A stretch of 64,000 nucleotides of DNA from Bacteroidota bacterium (GCA_023426145.1 JAFABG010000041.1:21688-85687), one strand, 5' to 3'; positions 8,845-17,932 are shown, numbered from the stretch's first letter. Notes: generated by a model from the letters alone, not told the origin. Translations and numbers: made by a program.

Positions 8845-8883
8845 ACTTATCATATACATAATTACTAATTCACTTAATACAAA

Positions 8884-9225
8884 ATGATTATGGGACTGGA
8901 AGACGATTTTATTTTAGCTGATGCTGATGATGAAAAAACCATTGAGTTTATCAAGAATTATCTGCCTCAGGAGCTTAAAGGGAAGTTCGATGACGATGAA
9001 CTGTATTATTTTCTCGATCTGATTGACGAGTATTACTCAGAAAGTGGTATCCTCGACGCTCAACCTGACGAAGACGGTTACGTGAATCTAGACTTGGATG
9101 AGGTTGTCGCTTACATTGTGAAGGAAGCCAAGAAAGACGAGATGGGTGAATATGATCCTGAAGAAATTCTCTTTGTTGTTCAAGGAGAAATGGAATATGG
9201 AAATTCTTTAGGACAGGTAGAATAG
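8884..9225 (+). CDS. Conserved highly acidic small protein
   Basis: I do not recognise a named family. The 113-residue protein has about 34 Asp/Glu residues (30 percent), no signal peptide and no membrane segment. It looks mostly helical (LYYFLDLIDEYYSES, DEVVAYIVKEAKKDE) with a C-terminal DPEEILFVVQGEMEY stretch. The start could be the ATG at 8884 or the one at 8890. It follows trxA on the same strand and ends 25 bp before a perfect terminator hairpin, so it is probably the last gene of that transcript. Confidence 0.8.
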   Translation: MIMGLEDDFILADADDEKTIEFIKNYLPQELKGKFDDDELYYFLDLIDEYYSESGILDAQPDEDGYVNLDLDEVVAYIVKEAKKDEMGEYDPEEILFVVQGEMEYGNSLGQVE

Positions 9226-9250
9226 AAAGAAACCGGTCTCATTAGTAGAT

Positions 9251-9302
9251 AAAAAGAAAAAACCTGAAAAAGAATTTATACTTTTTCAGGTTTTTTCTTT
9301 TT
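9251..9302. terminator. Perfect 22-bp hairpin terminator
   Basis: The arms 9251-9272 and 9281-9302 are perfectly complementary over 22 bp around an 8-base loop; the GC core is CCTG/CAGG. A and T tracts flank the core on both sides, so it can act in both directions: for trxA and the acidic protein on the plus strand, and for the RDD gene on the minus strand. Confidence 0.9.
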
Positions 9303-9438
9303 ATGAAGTAAGTTGTGTTAGTAAAAACTATGTTGCGCATTTATCGCTACAAATGAATTGTACACATATTGAATTTGAGTAGACAAAAAAGCAAAGAATT
9401 GGATTTTAAATAAGGTTTTTCGAATAAATTAAGTAGTA

Positions 9439-10164
9439 TTAAATTTCCTCCAAAGCATAATACTGATAGTCCCGAAGTACCGTTTGAAGAAACTTTTCCT
9501 CATTGCTATCACACGGTGAGATAGCAAGAAGGGATTGTACTTTTCTTGCCAATTCGGTAATGCGTCTCGCTCTATCTTTTTTCCCTGACTCCAGTGTTCG
9601 AGTAATCACATTGACTTGTTCTAAAGATAAATCGGCAGACTGTGGATAGATCGGCTTGTAATTTTTCATTAGATAATCAAATTCGTCAAGGCTGACGTGT
9701 ATTTTGCGGTAATTCCTCTCCTTAATCACCATGGTACCCGCAGCAAGATCGCCAAGGCGTTGACTGTTTTTGGTTAACAGAACCACTAGCATACCTAATC
9801 CACTAGTTAGCGGCCCATCAATAACGAACAAAAGCCAACGCAGTAAATAAGAACTGATGGTAGGCGTAGAACCGTCGACTTTGACAACACGTATGTTCAT
9901 TATCTTTTTCCCGATGCTCTGTCCGTGATTAAATAATTCACATAGAAAAGAATAGCTAAATATAGGTAAATAGACTAAACATAAGAAAAAGAAAAGCTTA
10001 AACCCACTAGGGAAATGGAGCTCTGTGATTAGTGTTGCTGTAGAAAATACATAAATCAGAATCAGGAAATAATCGATGACTAAAGCAAGTAATCGTTCGC
10101 CTATACTGGCAGGCGTCTGGCTGATACGAACAAACTGACCGGTAATAATCGTGGATTCTGACAT
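9439..10164 (-). CDS. RDD family membrane protein
   Basis: This 241-residue protein has an N-terminal RDD domain: ASIGERLLALVIDYFLILIY (about 19-38) holds the conserved R-D pattern, followed by two more hydrophobic helices and the signature GQSIGKKIMNIRVV near 85-98. Residues about 150-241 form a soluble, charged tail (RARRITELARKVQSLL). RDD proteins are membrane proteins of unclear role, sometimes linked to ion transport. It is transcribed away from the SpoIIM-like gene across a short shared promoter region, and in Bacteroidetes RDD proteins are often part of the MoxR/DUF58 cluster, as here. Confidence 0.85.
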   Translation of the reverse strand: MSESTIITGQFVRISQTPASIGERLLALVIDYFLILIYVFSTATLITELHFPSGFKLFFFLCLVYLPIFSYSFLCELFNHGQSIGKKIMNIRVVKVDGSTPTISSYLLRWLLFVIDGPLTSGLGMLVVLLTKNSQRLGDLAAGTMVIKERNYRKIHVSLDEFDYLMKNYKPIYPQSADLSLEQVNVITRTLESGKKDRARRITELARKVQSLLAISPCDSNEEKFLQTVLRDYQYYALEEI

Positions 10165-10189
10165 TTTGATTAATTCTTTTCGGATTTAT

Positions 10190-10221
10190 GTTGCAAATAT
10201 ATTATAATTATTTTACTTTTG
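10190..10221 (+). promoter_or_regulatory. Promoter of the SpoIIM-to-DUF58 cluster
   Basis: TACTTTTG at 10214-10221 is a perfect -7 box; GTTG at 10190-10193, 20 bp upstream, is a weak -33 box. A minus-strand -7 box (TATATTTG, 10194-10201) overlaps it and could serve the RDD gene, so the two promoters may exclude each other. Confidence 0.5.
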
Positions 10222-10263
10222 TTTCTGGTTACCGACAAAACTTATACGGAATCTATATAAAGC

Positions 10264-11226
10264 ATGAAGGAAGTTACGTTTATCCGTCAAAACATTACCA
10301 AATGGAAAGAGACTGAAAAGGTAGTTGAGCAAGCTACGAATCTATCTCCTGACCAACTAGCGGATGCTTATACTGAACTGACTGTTGATCTTGCTTTTGC
10401 TCAGACTCATTTTCCTACTTCTCGTATTACTATCTATTTGAATAACCTCGCTTCAGCTCTTCATAATAAAATTTATCGAAGTAAGCGAGAAAAATGGACT
10501 CGGATTATTACTTTTTGGAGCAACGAAGTGCCTCAAACAATGTATGAAGCACGTCGTGAATTGCTGATTTCATTTCTCATTTTTGCTGTAAGTGCGTTGA
10601 TCGGAGCTGTTTCTGCTGCCAATGACTCTGATTTTGTACGGTTAATTCTTGGCGATGGATATGTAGACATGACGTTAGAAAATATAGCCAAAGGAGAACC
10701 GATGGCTGTCTATAATGGTTCCTCGGAGCTTCCTATGTTTTTAGGTATAACGATAAATAATGTACGTGTCTCCTTTATGTGCTTTGCTACTGGAGTGCTG
10801 ACTAGTTTTGGAACAGGTTTTTTACTTTTTCAGAATGGAATCATGATTGGCTCATTTCAATATTTCTTTTACCAACAGGATTTACTTAGAGAATCAGCGC
10901 TTGCCATCTGGCTACACGGGACGCTTGAGATTTGGGCAATTATTGTTGCAGGTGCCGCAGGAATTGCTTTAGGCAACGGCTGGTTATTTCCCGGTACATA
11001 TTCAAGACTTACTTCTTTTCGTAGAGGTGCGAAGCGAGGTTTAAAGATTGTAATTGGTACAGTCCCCGTATTTATTATGGCAGGATTTATTGAAGGATTT
11101 CTCACACGGCACACAGAGCTTCCTGATTTGTTGAGACTCAGCGTTATTCTAATTTCCTTAGCATTTATTCTTTTTTACTATATTTATTTACCAAACAGAA
11201 AAAAACATGGAATCACAGAAACCTAA
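10264..11226 (+). CDS. Stage II sporulation protein M family membrane protein
   Basis: This 320-residue protein has a soluble N-terminal part (about 1-95) and then about six hydrophobic helices typical of the SpoIIM/DUF95 family (RRELLISFLIFAVSALIGAV from about 98; LHGTLEIWAII near 218). In spore formers SpoIIM acts with SpoIID and SpoIIP in peptidoglycan remodelling, but Bacteroidetes do not sporulate and the homologue sits in MoxR/DUF58 clusters with unknown function. Its end overlaps the next gene by 20 bp. A partner role with the RDD protein is inferred from position only. Confidence 0.88.
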   Translation: MKEVTFIRQNITKWKETEKVVEQATNLSPDQLADAYTELTVDLAFAQTHFPTSRITIYLNNLASALHNKIYRSKREKWTRIITFWSNEVPQTMYEARRELLISFLIFAVSALIGAVSAANDSDFVRLILGDGYVDMTLENIAKGEPMAVYNGSSELPMFLGITINNVRVSFMCFATGVLTSFGTGFLLFQNGIMIGSFQYFFYQQDLLRESALAIWLHGTLEIWAIIVAGAAGIALGNGWLFPGTYSRLTSFRRGAKRGLKIVIGTVPVFIMAGFIEGFLTRHTELPDLLRLSVILISLAFILFYYIYLPNRKKHGITET

Positions 11227-12145
11227 GGTTGCAATGTACATGAAACGTTCCTTCGGTGGTAAGCTGAACGCTTCTTTTGATTTTATAAAAGAAAATTGGA
11301 AACAGTTATTGAAGTATTCAACATATTTGATACTTCCTATTTGTCTTATTCAAGCCGCTAATTTCAATGGTATGATGGGAGGTATGTCAAGCTACTCTGC
11401 TTTGGAGGCAGCAGGTGCTACCAATGCCAATCCAATGTCTGCGCTAGGAGCATCCTTTTTTATGAACTATGCGGGAGTCATATTATTCTCTTGTTTGGGT
11501 GGTCTACTGCTAACCTCTTTGATTTATGCATTGGCACGATTATATAATGAGCGGGAAGAACGATTGAATGGTATCACATTTAGTGATATCAAAGCGTTGT
11601 TGTTCCATAATGTTAAGCGACTCATCATTATGGGATTAGTTTGTGGCTTTCTAGCTACATTTGTCATTATGATAATCGGGCTGTTGGCTTATTTAAGTCT
11701 ATTTACATTAATTCTTACTATACCATTACTTTTTGCTTTTCTGATACCTTTGGTTTTGATGGCTCCCATTTATTTATTTGAAGATATTTCTTTGATGGCT
11801 GCATTCAAGAAAACCTATCGATTAGGATTTGCCACTTGGGGTGGGGTCTTTTTAATGTTAATCATTATGGGAATCATCGCCAGTGTATTGCAAACAGTGT
11901 TTTCCATACCTTGGTATGTTATCTATTTTGTGAAAATGATCTTTACGATGAGTGATGGTGGAGAGGCTGGTACATCCATTGGAGTGAACTTTGTTCAATA
12001 TCTTTTTTCTGTTGTGATGCTCTATGGATCCTATCTATCGGCTATTTTCACCATCATAGGCTTGGTTTATCAATATGGACATGCTTCCGAAGTGGTTGAT
12101 AGTGTAACCATAGAAAATGATATTGAACAATTTGATAAACTCTGA
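11207..12145 (+). CDS. Multi-pass membrane protein of the MoxR/DUF58 cluster
   Basis: I do not assign a named family. The 312-residue protein has a short basic N-terminus (MKRSFGGKLNASFDFIKENW), a Gly/Met/Ser/Ala-rich extracytoplasmic loop (about 50-80), and about six strongly hydrophobic helices; the acidic tail ends VTIENDIEQFDKL. The shape resembles DUF7847/glycerophosphodiesterase-type membrane domain proteins. It overlaps the SpoIIM-like gene by 20 bp and lies 22 bp before the DUF4129 gene, so it is firmly inside the operon. Confidence 0.8.
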   Translation: MESQKPKVAMYMKRSFGGKLNASFDFIKENWKQLLKYSTYLILPICLIQAANFNGMMGGMSSYSALEAAGATNANPMSALGASFFMNYAGVILFSCLGGLLLTSLIYALARLYNEREERLNGITFSDIKALLFHNVKRLIIMGLVCGFLATFVIMIIGLLAYLSLFTLILTIPLLFAFLIPLVLMAPIYLFEDISLMAAFKKTYRLGFATWGGVFLMLIIMGIIASVLQTVFSIPWYVIYFVKMIFTMSDGGEAGTSIGVNFVQYLFSVVMLYGSYLSAIFTIIGLVYQYGHASEVVDSVTIENDIEQFDKL

Positions 12146-12167
12146 GCAGATATAAGTTAGTAAATAG

Positions 12168-12788
12168 ATGCAGCTATCTCCAGTCGATACTTTAGTTTGT
12201 GATACCTTACAGGTTGCCAAATGGCAAGCTGATTCAGCCCATGATTACAATCGTGAGCTGATGTCGCCTGAAATAAATACCTTCGAATGGTTGAATAAAA
12301 AATTGATGGAGCTATTGAAGGAAATATTTGGTAGTCGTTTTGCCGAAGAATATTCTGTGCCTATATTAATAGGTATAGCTATTGTTATTTTAATCTTGAT
12401 TATCTGGCTTGTTTATAAGAAGCGTCCAGAACTATTCATACGTTCACCTAAGAATGCTCACCCTTATGAGATAGAAGAAGATACGATTTATGGGGTTGAT
12501 TTCCCGGTAGAGATTAACGACGCACTTTCCCGATTAGATTATCGTGAGGCGGTGCGTCTGCTTTATTTGCAGACGTTGAAGCAACTTAGTGATCATAAGC
12601 GTATAGACTGGCAGCCCTATAAAACACCGACCCAATATATCTATGAAGTGCAAATGCCGGTTTTCCGTCAGTTGACTAATCATTTTCTGCGTGTGCGTTT
12701 TGGTAACTTTCAAGCAACAAAGGAGTTATTTCATGCGATGAGACTTTTGCAAGAAGAAATAGGAAAAGGGGGAACTCATGAAAGCTAG
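12168..12788 (+). CDS. DUF4129 domain protein
   Basis: This 206-residue protein has one transmembrane helix (about 62-82, ILIGIAIVILILIIWLVY) and a C-terminal DUF4129 domain (about 108-195) recognisable by LSRLDYREAVRLLYLQTL, then IDWQPYKTPTQYIYEV. DUF4129 occurs fused to transglutaminases or next to MoxR ATPases. The domain would be cytoplasmic after the helix. The gene overlaps the next one by 11 bp. A role as a scaffold for the cluster is only an inference. Confidence 0.85.
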   Translation: MQLSPVDTLVCDTLQVAKWQADSAHDYNRELMSPEINTFEWLNKKLMELLKEIFGSRFAEEYSVPILIGIAIVILILIIWLVYKKRPELFIRSPKNAHPYEIEEDTIYGVDFPVEINDALSRLDYREAVRLLYLQTLKQLSDHKRIDWQPYKTPTQYIYEVQMPVFRQLTNHFLRVRFGNFQATKELFHAMRLLQEEIGKGGTHES

Positions 12789-14052
12789 CCGTTGGTTCAT
12801 TCTCTTTATACTGGCTTTACTGCTGCTGATGTTTGCTATTGAGTATCATCTGCCAAAGAAGTATGTATGGGAACCAACCTTTAGTCATTATGATGAACAG
12901 CCTCTAGGATGTGCAGTGTTTGATAGTTTACTGACTGTTTCTTTGCCTTCAGGATATTCTTTATCTCGGAAAACTTTCTATCAACTAGAGCAGGAGGATA
13001 CGGTTACTAGAAAGGGGATATTGGTTGTAGCTAAAAATATACCTTTGGAAAAAGTGGAGGTTAATTCGCTGTTGAAAATGGCTGAACGAGGAAATAAGAT
13101 CATGCTAGTGAGTAGCTCCTTTAGCAAGTCTATAGAAGACACTCTGAATTTTAGTAGCACTTATTCTTATTTTAATCCAGTTCAGTTGAAGAACTATGCA
13201 GCTTCGTTTCTCAAACGAGATACGATTTACTGGGTGGGTAGCCCGGAAGTGTATTCTCGTCAGTATTTCTGTTTCTATCCGCAGTTCTGCAAATCTTATT
13301 TTCACTTAAAAGATTCTTTGCCTGTACGTAGGCTTGCAGAAATTGATATGACAACTGATATGGGGCATGCGTTAGACGACTTAGATTCTGTGGTGGTTCT
13401 CCGCAATTATCATCCATTGGTTGCGATGGCGCGTGCATGGGGACAGGGTGAAATAATACTAGTTTCCACGCCTTTGCTATTTACCAACTATGGTGTACTG
13501 GATGGGGAAAATGCCACATATATTTTCCGTTTATTGTCGCAAATGGGGACCCTTCCTATTGTGCGCATGGAAAGTTATAACCCTGAGGTGGACCTATCGA
13601 AAGAGTCTCCTTTCCGCTATTTCTTATCGCAAAAGCCGCTTCGTTGGGCCATATATTTATCGATGTTTGGTGTGTTGCTTTTTATGATATTTACAGCGCG
13701 AAGACGTCAACGAGCCATTCCTGTGATGCATGAACCGGAAAACAAATCCCTGGAATTTACGAAACTGATTGGTACGCTTTATCATCAAAAGCATAACCAC
13801 GCTGATTTAGTACACAAGAAATTTCTCTATTTTGCAGAAATCTTGAGAAGGGAAATTCAAGTCGATGTGGAAGAGGTGGCCGAGGATGAGCGGTCTTTCA
13901 TGCGGATTGCCTCGAAAACAGGAATGGATGTGGAGGACATTCGTAAGTTTATTCGTGAACTTAGGCCAGTACTTTATGGAGGGAGAGTCCTTTCGGGAGA
14001 AGAGATGAAAGTCTTTATTGACAAAATGAATGAAATAATCAATCATATTTAA
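12778..14052 (+). CDS. DUF4350 domain protein
   Basis: This 424-residue protein has an N-terminal membrane helix (about 5-22), an extracytoplasmic DUF4350 domain (about 38-235) of ThuA/GATase-like alpha-beta fold that includes KGILVVAKNI and GEIILVSTPLLFTNYG, a second helix near 290-308, and a basic cytoplasmic tail. Because the domain sits between two membrane helices it probably faces the periplasm. The ATG lies inside the end of the DUF4129 gene and the stop is 11 bp before the moxR-like ATG. No catalytic residues can be claimed. Confidence 0.85.
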   Translation: MKASRWFILFILALLLLMFAIEYHLPKKYVWEPTFSHYDEQPLGCAVFDSLLTVSLPSGYSLSRKTFYQLEQEDTVTRKGILVVAKNIPLEKVEVNSLLKMAERGNKIMLVSSSFSKSIEDTLNFSSTYSYFNPVQLKNYAASFLKRDTIYWVGSPEVYSRQYFCFYPQFCKSYFHLKDSLPVRRLAEIDMTTDMGHALDDLDSVVVLRNYHPLVAMARAWGQGEIILVSTPLLFTNYGVLDGENATYIFRLLSQMGTLPIVRMESYNPEVDLSKESPFRYFLSQKPLRWAIYLSMFGVLLFMIFTARRRQRAIPVMHEPENKSLEFTKLIGTLYHQKHNHADLVHKKFLYFAEILRREIQVDVEEVAEDERSFMRIASKTGMDVEDIRKFIRELRPVLYGGRVLSGEEMKVFIDKMNEIINHI

Positions 14053-14062
14053 GAAGATAGTT

Positions 14063-15037
14063 ATGGAAGAGAATACAGAACAACGAGTAGATTTAACTCT
14101 CTTTTCCGAGAAAATACAGGAATTGAAGGGGCAGATAGCTTCTGTTATCGTAGGTCAGGAGCACACAGTGGACTTGGTATTGGCGGCCATCCTTGCCAAT
14201 GGACATATTCTTATAGAAGGAGTGCCCGGTGTCGCGAAAACATTGCTGGCACGTCTCATTGCAAGACTGATTGAAGCTGATTTTAGTCGTATTCAATTTA
14301 CACCCGACTTGATGCCGAGTGACGTGTTGGGTACTACTGTGTTCAATATGAAAACTAATGATTTTGATTTTCATCAAGGTCCCATCTTTGCCGATATTGT
14401 GTTGGTAGATGAGATTAATCGTGCTCCAGCCAAAACACAGGCTGCTCTATTTGAAGTAATGGAAGAGCGCCAAATCAGCATTGACGGGGTTACTCATAAG
14501 ATGGGAGACTTCTATACAATTCTTTCCACCCAAAATCCTGTAGAACAAGAAGGTACGTATAAACTTCCTGAAGCACAACTTGACCGTTTCTTAATGAAAA
14601 TAACAATGGATTATCTTTCTTTGGAGGAAGAAGTAAAGATGTTGGAACGTCATCATACCCATGTTTCATTCGTTAAGTTGGAGGATGTGAAACCGGCCAT
14701 TACCAAAGACGAATTCTTGTCTTTGCGAGGCTTGATGAATCAGGTTTTTGTCGATCGTACGTTACTTCAGTATATAGCAATGATCGTGCAACAGACTCGT
14801 ACTAGTAAAGCAGTATATTTGGGCGCTTCTCCTCGTGCCTCTGTTGCTATGCTGCAAGCTTCAAAAGCCTATGCTCTTTTGCAAGGACGGGATTTTGTGA
14901 CACCGGATGATATTAAATTTGTGGCTCCTTACGTGCTTCAACACCGTCTGATTCTGACGGCTGAGGCTGAGATGGAAGGCTATTCTCCTGTGAAAGTCAC
15001 CCAGCGATTAATTGATAAGGTGGAAGTACCGAAATAA
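14063..15037 (+). CDS. MoxR family AAA+ ATPase
   Basis: This 324-residue AAA+ protein is thought to act as a chaperone that remodels or activates partners encoded nearby. Walker A is GVPGVAKT (53-60), Walker B is VLVDEINR (113-120, D116 and E117), and sensor 1 lies near the STQNPVEQEG stretch. SPRASVAMLQASKAYALLQGR is the typical C-terminal lid region. It lies between DUF4350 and DUF58, the standard MoxR-DUF58 pairing. No VWA-domain Bat protein is encoded here, unlike the classical bat operon. Confidence 0.94.
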   Translation: MEENTEQRVDLTLFSEKIQELKGQIASVIVGQEHTVDLVLAAILANGHILIEGVPGVAKTLLARLIARLIEADFSRIQFTPDLMPSDVLGTTVFNMKTNDFDFHQGPIFADIVLVDEINRAPAKTQAALFEVMEERQISIDGVTHKMGDFYTILSTQNPVEQEGTYKLPEAQLDRFLMKITMDYLSLEEEVKMLERHHTHVSFVKLEDVKPAITKDEFLSLRGLMNQVFVDRTLLQYIAMIVQQTRTSKAVYLGASPRASVAMLQASKAYALLQGRDFVTPDDIKFVAPYVLQHRLILTAEAEMEGYSPVKVTQRLIDKVEVPK

Positions 15038-15068
15038 TTTCATAGGTTAATTTTTAGACAGAAAAAAG

Positions 15069-16379
15069 TTGTATTTAACTCGTCGTTTCTATATAGTCCT
15101 AATTCTGGTTATCCTATTGTTGGGTAGCGGATATTTGTTTGCTCCGATCTTCGTGCTGGGGCAGGTGGCACTTCTTGTCTTGTTTCTTTTGATTTGCTTA
15201 AATGGGTATACGCTGTATCACACTTCAGGAATCCAAGCTTTTCGTCGATGCGCAGACCGTTTTTCTAATGGCGATGACAATGAAGTAAATATTCGTGTTG
15301 AAAGTACCTATTCGCATCCGGTGTCTTTAGAGGTCATTGATGAAATTCCTTTCATATTCCAGAGTCGGGACATAAGCTTTCGAGCCAAGTTACAATCGAA
15401 AGAGGCGAAGACTATTAGTTACTCCCTTCGCCCCACTCGTCGAGGAATATACTCTTTTGGTCATATTCGGGTGTTTGTGACAGATCAGATCGGATTACTA
15501 TCTCGTAGATACACCTGTGGCAAGCCGGAAGATATCAAGGTGTATCCTTCTTTTCTGATGCTTCATCGATATGAATTACTTGCTATGAGTGATAATCTGA
15601 CTGAACTTGGAATTAAACGTATTCGTAGAGTCGGGCATCAAACGGAATTTGATCAGATTAAGGAATATGTAAAAGGAGACGATTACAGGACGATCAACTG
15701 GAAAGCTAGTGCACGTAAGCATGCATTGATGGTAAATGTTTATCAGGATGAGCGTTCGCAACAAATCTATAGCGTAATAGATAAGGGGAGGGTGATGCAG
15801 CAGGCTTTTCGTAAAATGACTTTGCTCGATTATGCGATTAACGCTTCGCTTGTGCTTTCTTATGTAGCTATGCGAAAAGAAGATAAAGCAGGATTAGTTA
15901 CGTTTAATGAGCATTTCGACTCTTTTGTAGCAGCTTCTAAACAACCCGGACAAATGCAGACGTTGCTTGAAAAGTTATATAGCCAGCAGTCGGCTTTTGG
16001 TGAAAGTGATTTCTCGGCTCTTTGTGTGCACCTGAATAAGCATGTTAACAAACGTAGCCTTCTGGTTCTATATACTAACTTCGACAGTATGAATAGCATG
16101 AACCGTCAACTGACGTATTTAAAGCAACTCAATCGTCAGCATCGTTTGCTTGTTGTCTTTTTTGAGGATGTCGATTTGAAAACGTATATTGAGAGTCCGG
16201 CAAAAGACACTGAAGGGTATTACCAACACGTGATTGCCGAGAAGTTTGCTTTAGAAAAGCGACTAATCGTTTCTAAATTGAAGCAGCATGGTATCTATTC
16301 GTTGCTAACCACACCAGAGAATCTTTCCATAGGTGTAATCAATAAATATTTGGAGATGAAATCGAGGCAACTGTTATAG
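15069..16379 (+). CDS. DUF58 domain protein
   Basis: The start is the TTG at 15069 (next residues YLTRRFY), since no ATG or GTG fits the conserved N-terminus. The 436-residue protein has two N-terminal membrane helices (about 7-27 and 29-47) and then a soluble part with the DUF58 signature YVKGDDYRTINWKASAR near residue 199-215. The C-terminal half resembles a von Willebrand A-like fold (SLLVLYTNFDS), which may bind the MoxR ATPase. It is the last gene of the cluster; 45 bp separate it from the convergent Imm17-like gene. Confidence 0.92.
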   Translation: MYLTRRFYIVLILVILLLGSGYLFAPIFVLGQVALLVLFLLICLNGYTLYHTSGIQAFRRCADRFSNGDDNEVNIRVESTYSHPVSLEVIDEIPFIFQSRDISFRAKLQSKEAKTISYSLRPTRRGIYSFGHIRVFVTDQIGLLSRRYTCGKPEDIKVYPSFLMLHRYELLAMSDNLTELGIKRIRRVGHQTEFDQIKEYVKGDDYRTINWKASARKHALMVNVYQDERSQQIYSVIDKGRVMQQAFRKMTLLDYAINASLVLSYVAMRKEDKAGLVTFNEHFDSFVAASKQPGQMQTLLEKLYSQQSAFGESDFSALCVHLNKHVNKRSLLVLYTNFDSMNSMNRQLTYLKQLNRQHRLLVVFFEDVDLKTYIESPAKDTEGYYQHVIAEKFALEKRLIVSKLKQHGIYSLLTTPENLSIGVINKYLEMKSRQLL

Positions 16380-16424
16380 TGCCTGCCAATGAATTAATGG
16401 GTAGACTGCTACTTCCGGTGAGTA

Positions 16425-16661
16425 TTAAAAAAGAGGTTGTCCTATTTGTTTGCGGGTTTCTATAAAGAAGAATATAGCCATTCCTATAACAATGATACCT
16501 AGTATGCCATAGAAGAGGCGTGCTCTGTTACGTCCAACATTTCGGATAATCGTTTGAGCATTGCGGGCTGTGAAAAACCAGTCCCAGTTTAATATTGAGG
16601 CTAGAAGGGAAATGGTTCCCCCTAGCACAAAAAGTCCTTGTACGATGTATTGTCTGTTCAT
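16425..16661 (-). CDS. Immunity 17-like small membrane protein
   Basis: This 78-residue protein has two transmembrane helices (about 6-26 and 51-69) joined by a loop holding NWDWFF and then GRNRARLFYGILG, which is the pattern of the Imm17 family of polymorphic-toxin immunity proteins. No toxin gene lies nearby. It overlaps tsaE by 4 bp (ATGA), so it is translated together with a core tRNA-modification gene. The family label comes from the motif only; a true immunity function is doubtful here. Confidence 0.65.
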   Translation of the reverse strand: MNRQYIVQGLFVLGGTISLLASILNWDWFFTARNAQTIIRNVGRNRARLFYGILGIIVIGMAIFFFIETRKQIGQPLF

Positions 16662-17071
16662 AGTTTAATGACTCTGCTTCCATCTTCCAATTCTTCAATG
16701 GTCACTTTGACTGCATCGCCCGGTAGTAATTCTTCAACCAATTCCGGCCACTCAATGAAGCAAAGGGCGCCACTGTAGAAATAATCTTCATAGCCCATGT
16801 CATAGACTTCACTTAGTTTTTTGATACGGTAAAAGTCGAAGTGATAGATCAATTCTCCAGCTTCGTCAGAGCGATATTCGTTGACAATAGCGAAAGTAGG
16901 CGAACTGATAACATCCGAGACACCCAGCTCCTCGCAAAGTGCTTTAACAAATGTCGTTTTTCCTGCCCCCATTTTTCCGTATAAAGCGAAAACGGTGTTT
17001 TCTCCCATAGCAGCAATAAATTCTCGAGCTGCTTCATGGATACTTTCCAGTGATTGAATCTTAATTTCCAT
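16658..17071 (-). CDS. tsaE: tRNA threonylcarbamoyladenosine biosynthesis ATPase TsaE
   Basis: TsaE is the small ATPase that works with TsaB and TsaD to place threonylcarbamoyl on A37 of ANN-decoding tRNAs. The 137-residue protein has Walker A GKMGAGKTT (32-40), the switch segment SSPTFAIVNEY (56-66), the HFDFYR motif (78-82) and FIEWPE late in the protein. It lies 11 bp downstream of the metal permease gene and overlaps the Imm17-like gene by 4 bp. Confidence 0.95.
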   Translation of the reverse strand: MEIKIQSLESIHEAAREFIAAMGENTVFALYGKMGAGKTTFVKALCEELGVSDVISSPTFAIVNEYRSDEAGELIYHFDFYRIKKLSEVYDMGYEDYFYSGALCFIEWPELVEELLPGDAVKVTIEELEDGSRVIKL

Positions 17072-17082
17072 ATAATTTTCTA

Positions 17083-17895
17083 TTATTTAGACTGTTTCTT
17101 GCAACAACTCTTCCCAATTTTACACACTGCATAAATCAAGATAGAGAAGAATATAATTGAAGCTCCCGAAGGAACTTTCCAATGGTAGGAGATGAATAAG
17201 CCACCTAGACACCCTAGAAATCCAATACCGATGGACAGTAGAATGATTTTTTTGAAGCTGTACGTGAAAAGGTTAGCTGTCATTTGCGGAATGGTGAGCA
17301 GCGAGATGGCTAGAACGATACCTACCATACGTAGGCAAGCTACGATTGTTAAGGCTATGAACATCATCAACACATATTCGAAGATATCCACCGGCACCTT
17401 TTGCGAACGGGCAAACTCACGGTCGAAAGAGATAGAGATAATAGGACGGATAAACAGATAAAAGAATCCGATTAAGAGTATAGCTAATATACCCAGCATC
17501 CACAGATCCGTCTGGTTGATGGTTAGAATGTTACCAAAAAGATACGCTGAAAGGTCAGGAGCGAAGCCTGGTGATAAGAAGCTAAACATGATTCCTAATG
17601 CCATTCCTAAAGTCCAGAACACAGCTATCGCAGAGTCTTCGCGCATGTCTTTTCGTCTACTGAGCCATTCCACGCCAAAAGCTGATAGAACGGAAAAGAT
17701 GGCAGCGGACAATAGAGGAGAGATTCCAGCAAAGAGTCCTAAACCGATTCCTCCAAAAGAAGCATGCGTAATGCCCCCACTGATAAATACGAGTCGACGG
17801 GTAACAATGTAAGTGCCGATAATCCCGCAAGCGATGCTTGCTAATAGACTACCTAACAAAGCGTTTTGGAAAAAGGTATATTGCAGTAGATCCAC
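17083..17895 (-). CDS. Metal ABC transporter permease (ZnuB/MntB type)
   Basis: This 270-residue protein is an ABC-3 family permease with about eight or nine membrane helices. GGITHASFGGIGLG (about 35-48) and the cytoplasmic stretch SFDREFARSQKVP (about 173-185) are characteristic. The family imports Zn2+, Mn2+ or Fe2+. No binding protein or ATPase gene is adjacent, so the other subunits must be encoded elsewhere, as is common in Bacteroides. The metal cannot be told from the sequence. Confidence 0.92.
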   Translation of the reverse strand: MDLLQYTFFQNALLGSLLASIACGIIGTYIVTRRLVFISGGITHASFGGIGLGLFAGISPLLSAAIFSVLSAFGVEWLSRRKDMREDSAIAVFWTLGMALGIMFSFLSPGFAPDLSAYLFGNILTINQTDLWMLGILAILLIGFFYLFIRPIISISFDREFARSQKVPVDIFEYVLMMFIALTIVACLRMVGIVLAISLLTIPQMTANLFTYSFKKIILLSIGIGFLGCLGGLFISYHWKVPSGASIIFFSILIYAVCKIGKSCCKKQSK

Positions 17896-17932
17896 TTTAA
17901 AATTTGAATATTATGAATTAAAATAGCGCCTT

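Noticed and set aside
10264..11226. Evidence of sporulation
   Set aside because: SpoIIM-like proteins occur in many non-sporulating Bacteroidetes within MoxR/DUF58 clusters; no other sporulation gene is present.
16425..16661. Toxin-immunity module
   Set aside because: No toxin, Rhs or T6SS effector gene is encoded nearby; the gene overlaps a core tRNA-modification gene.
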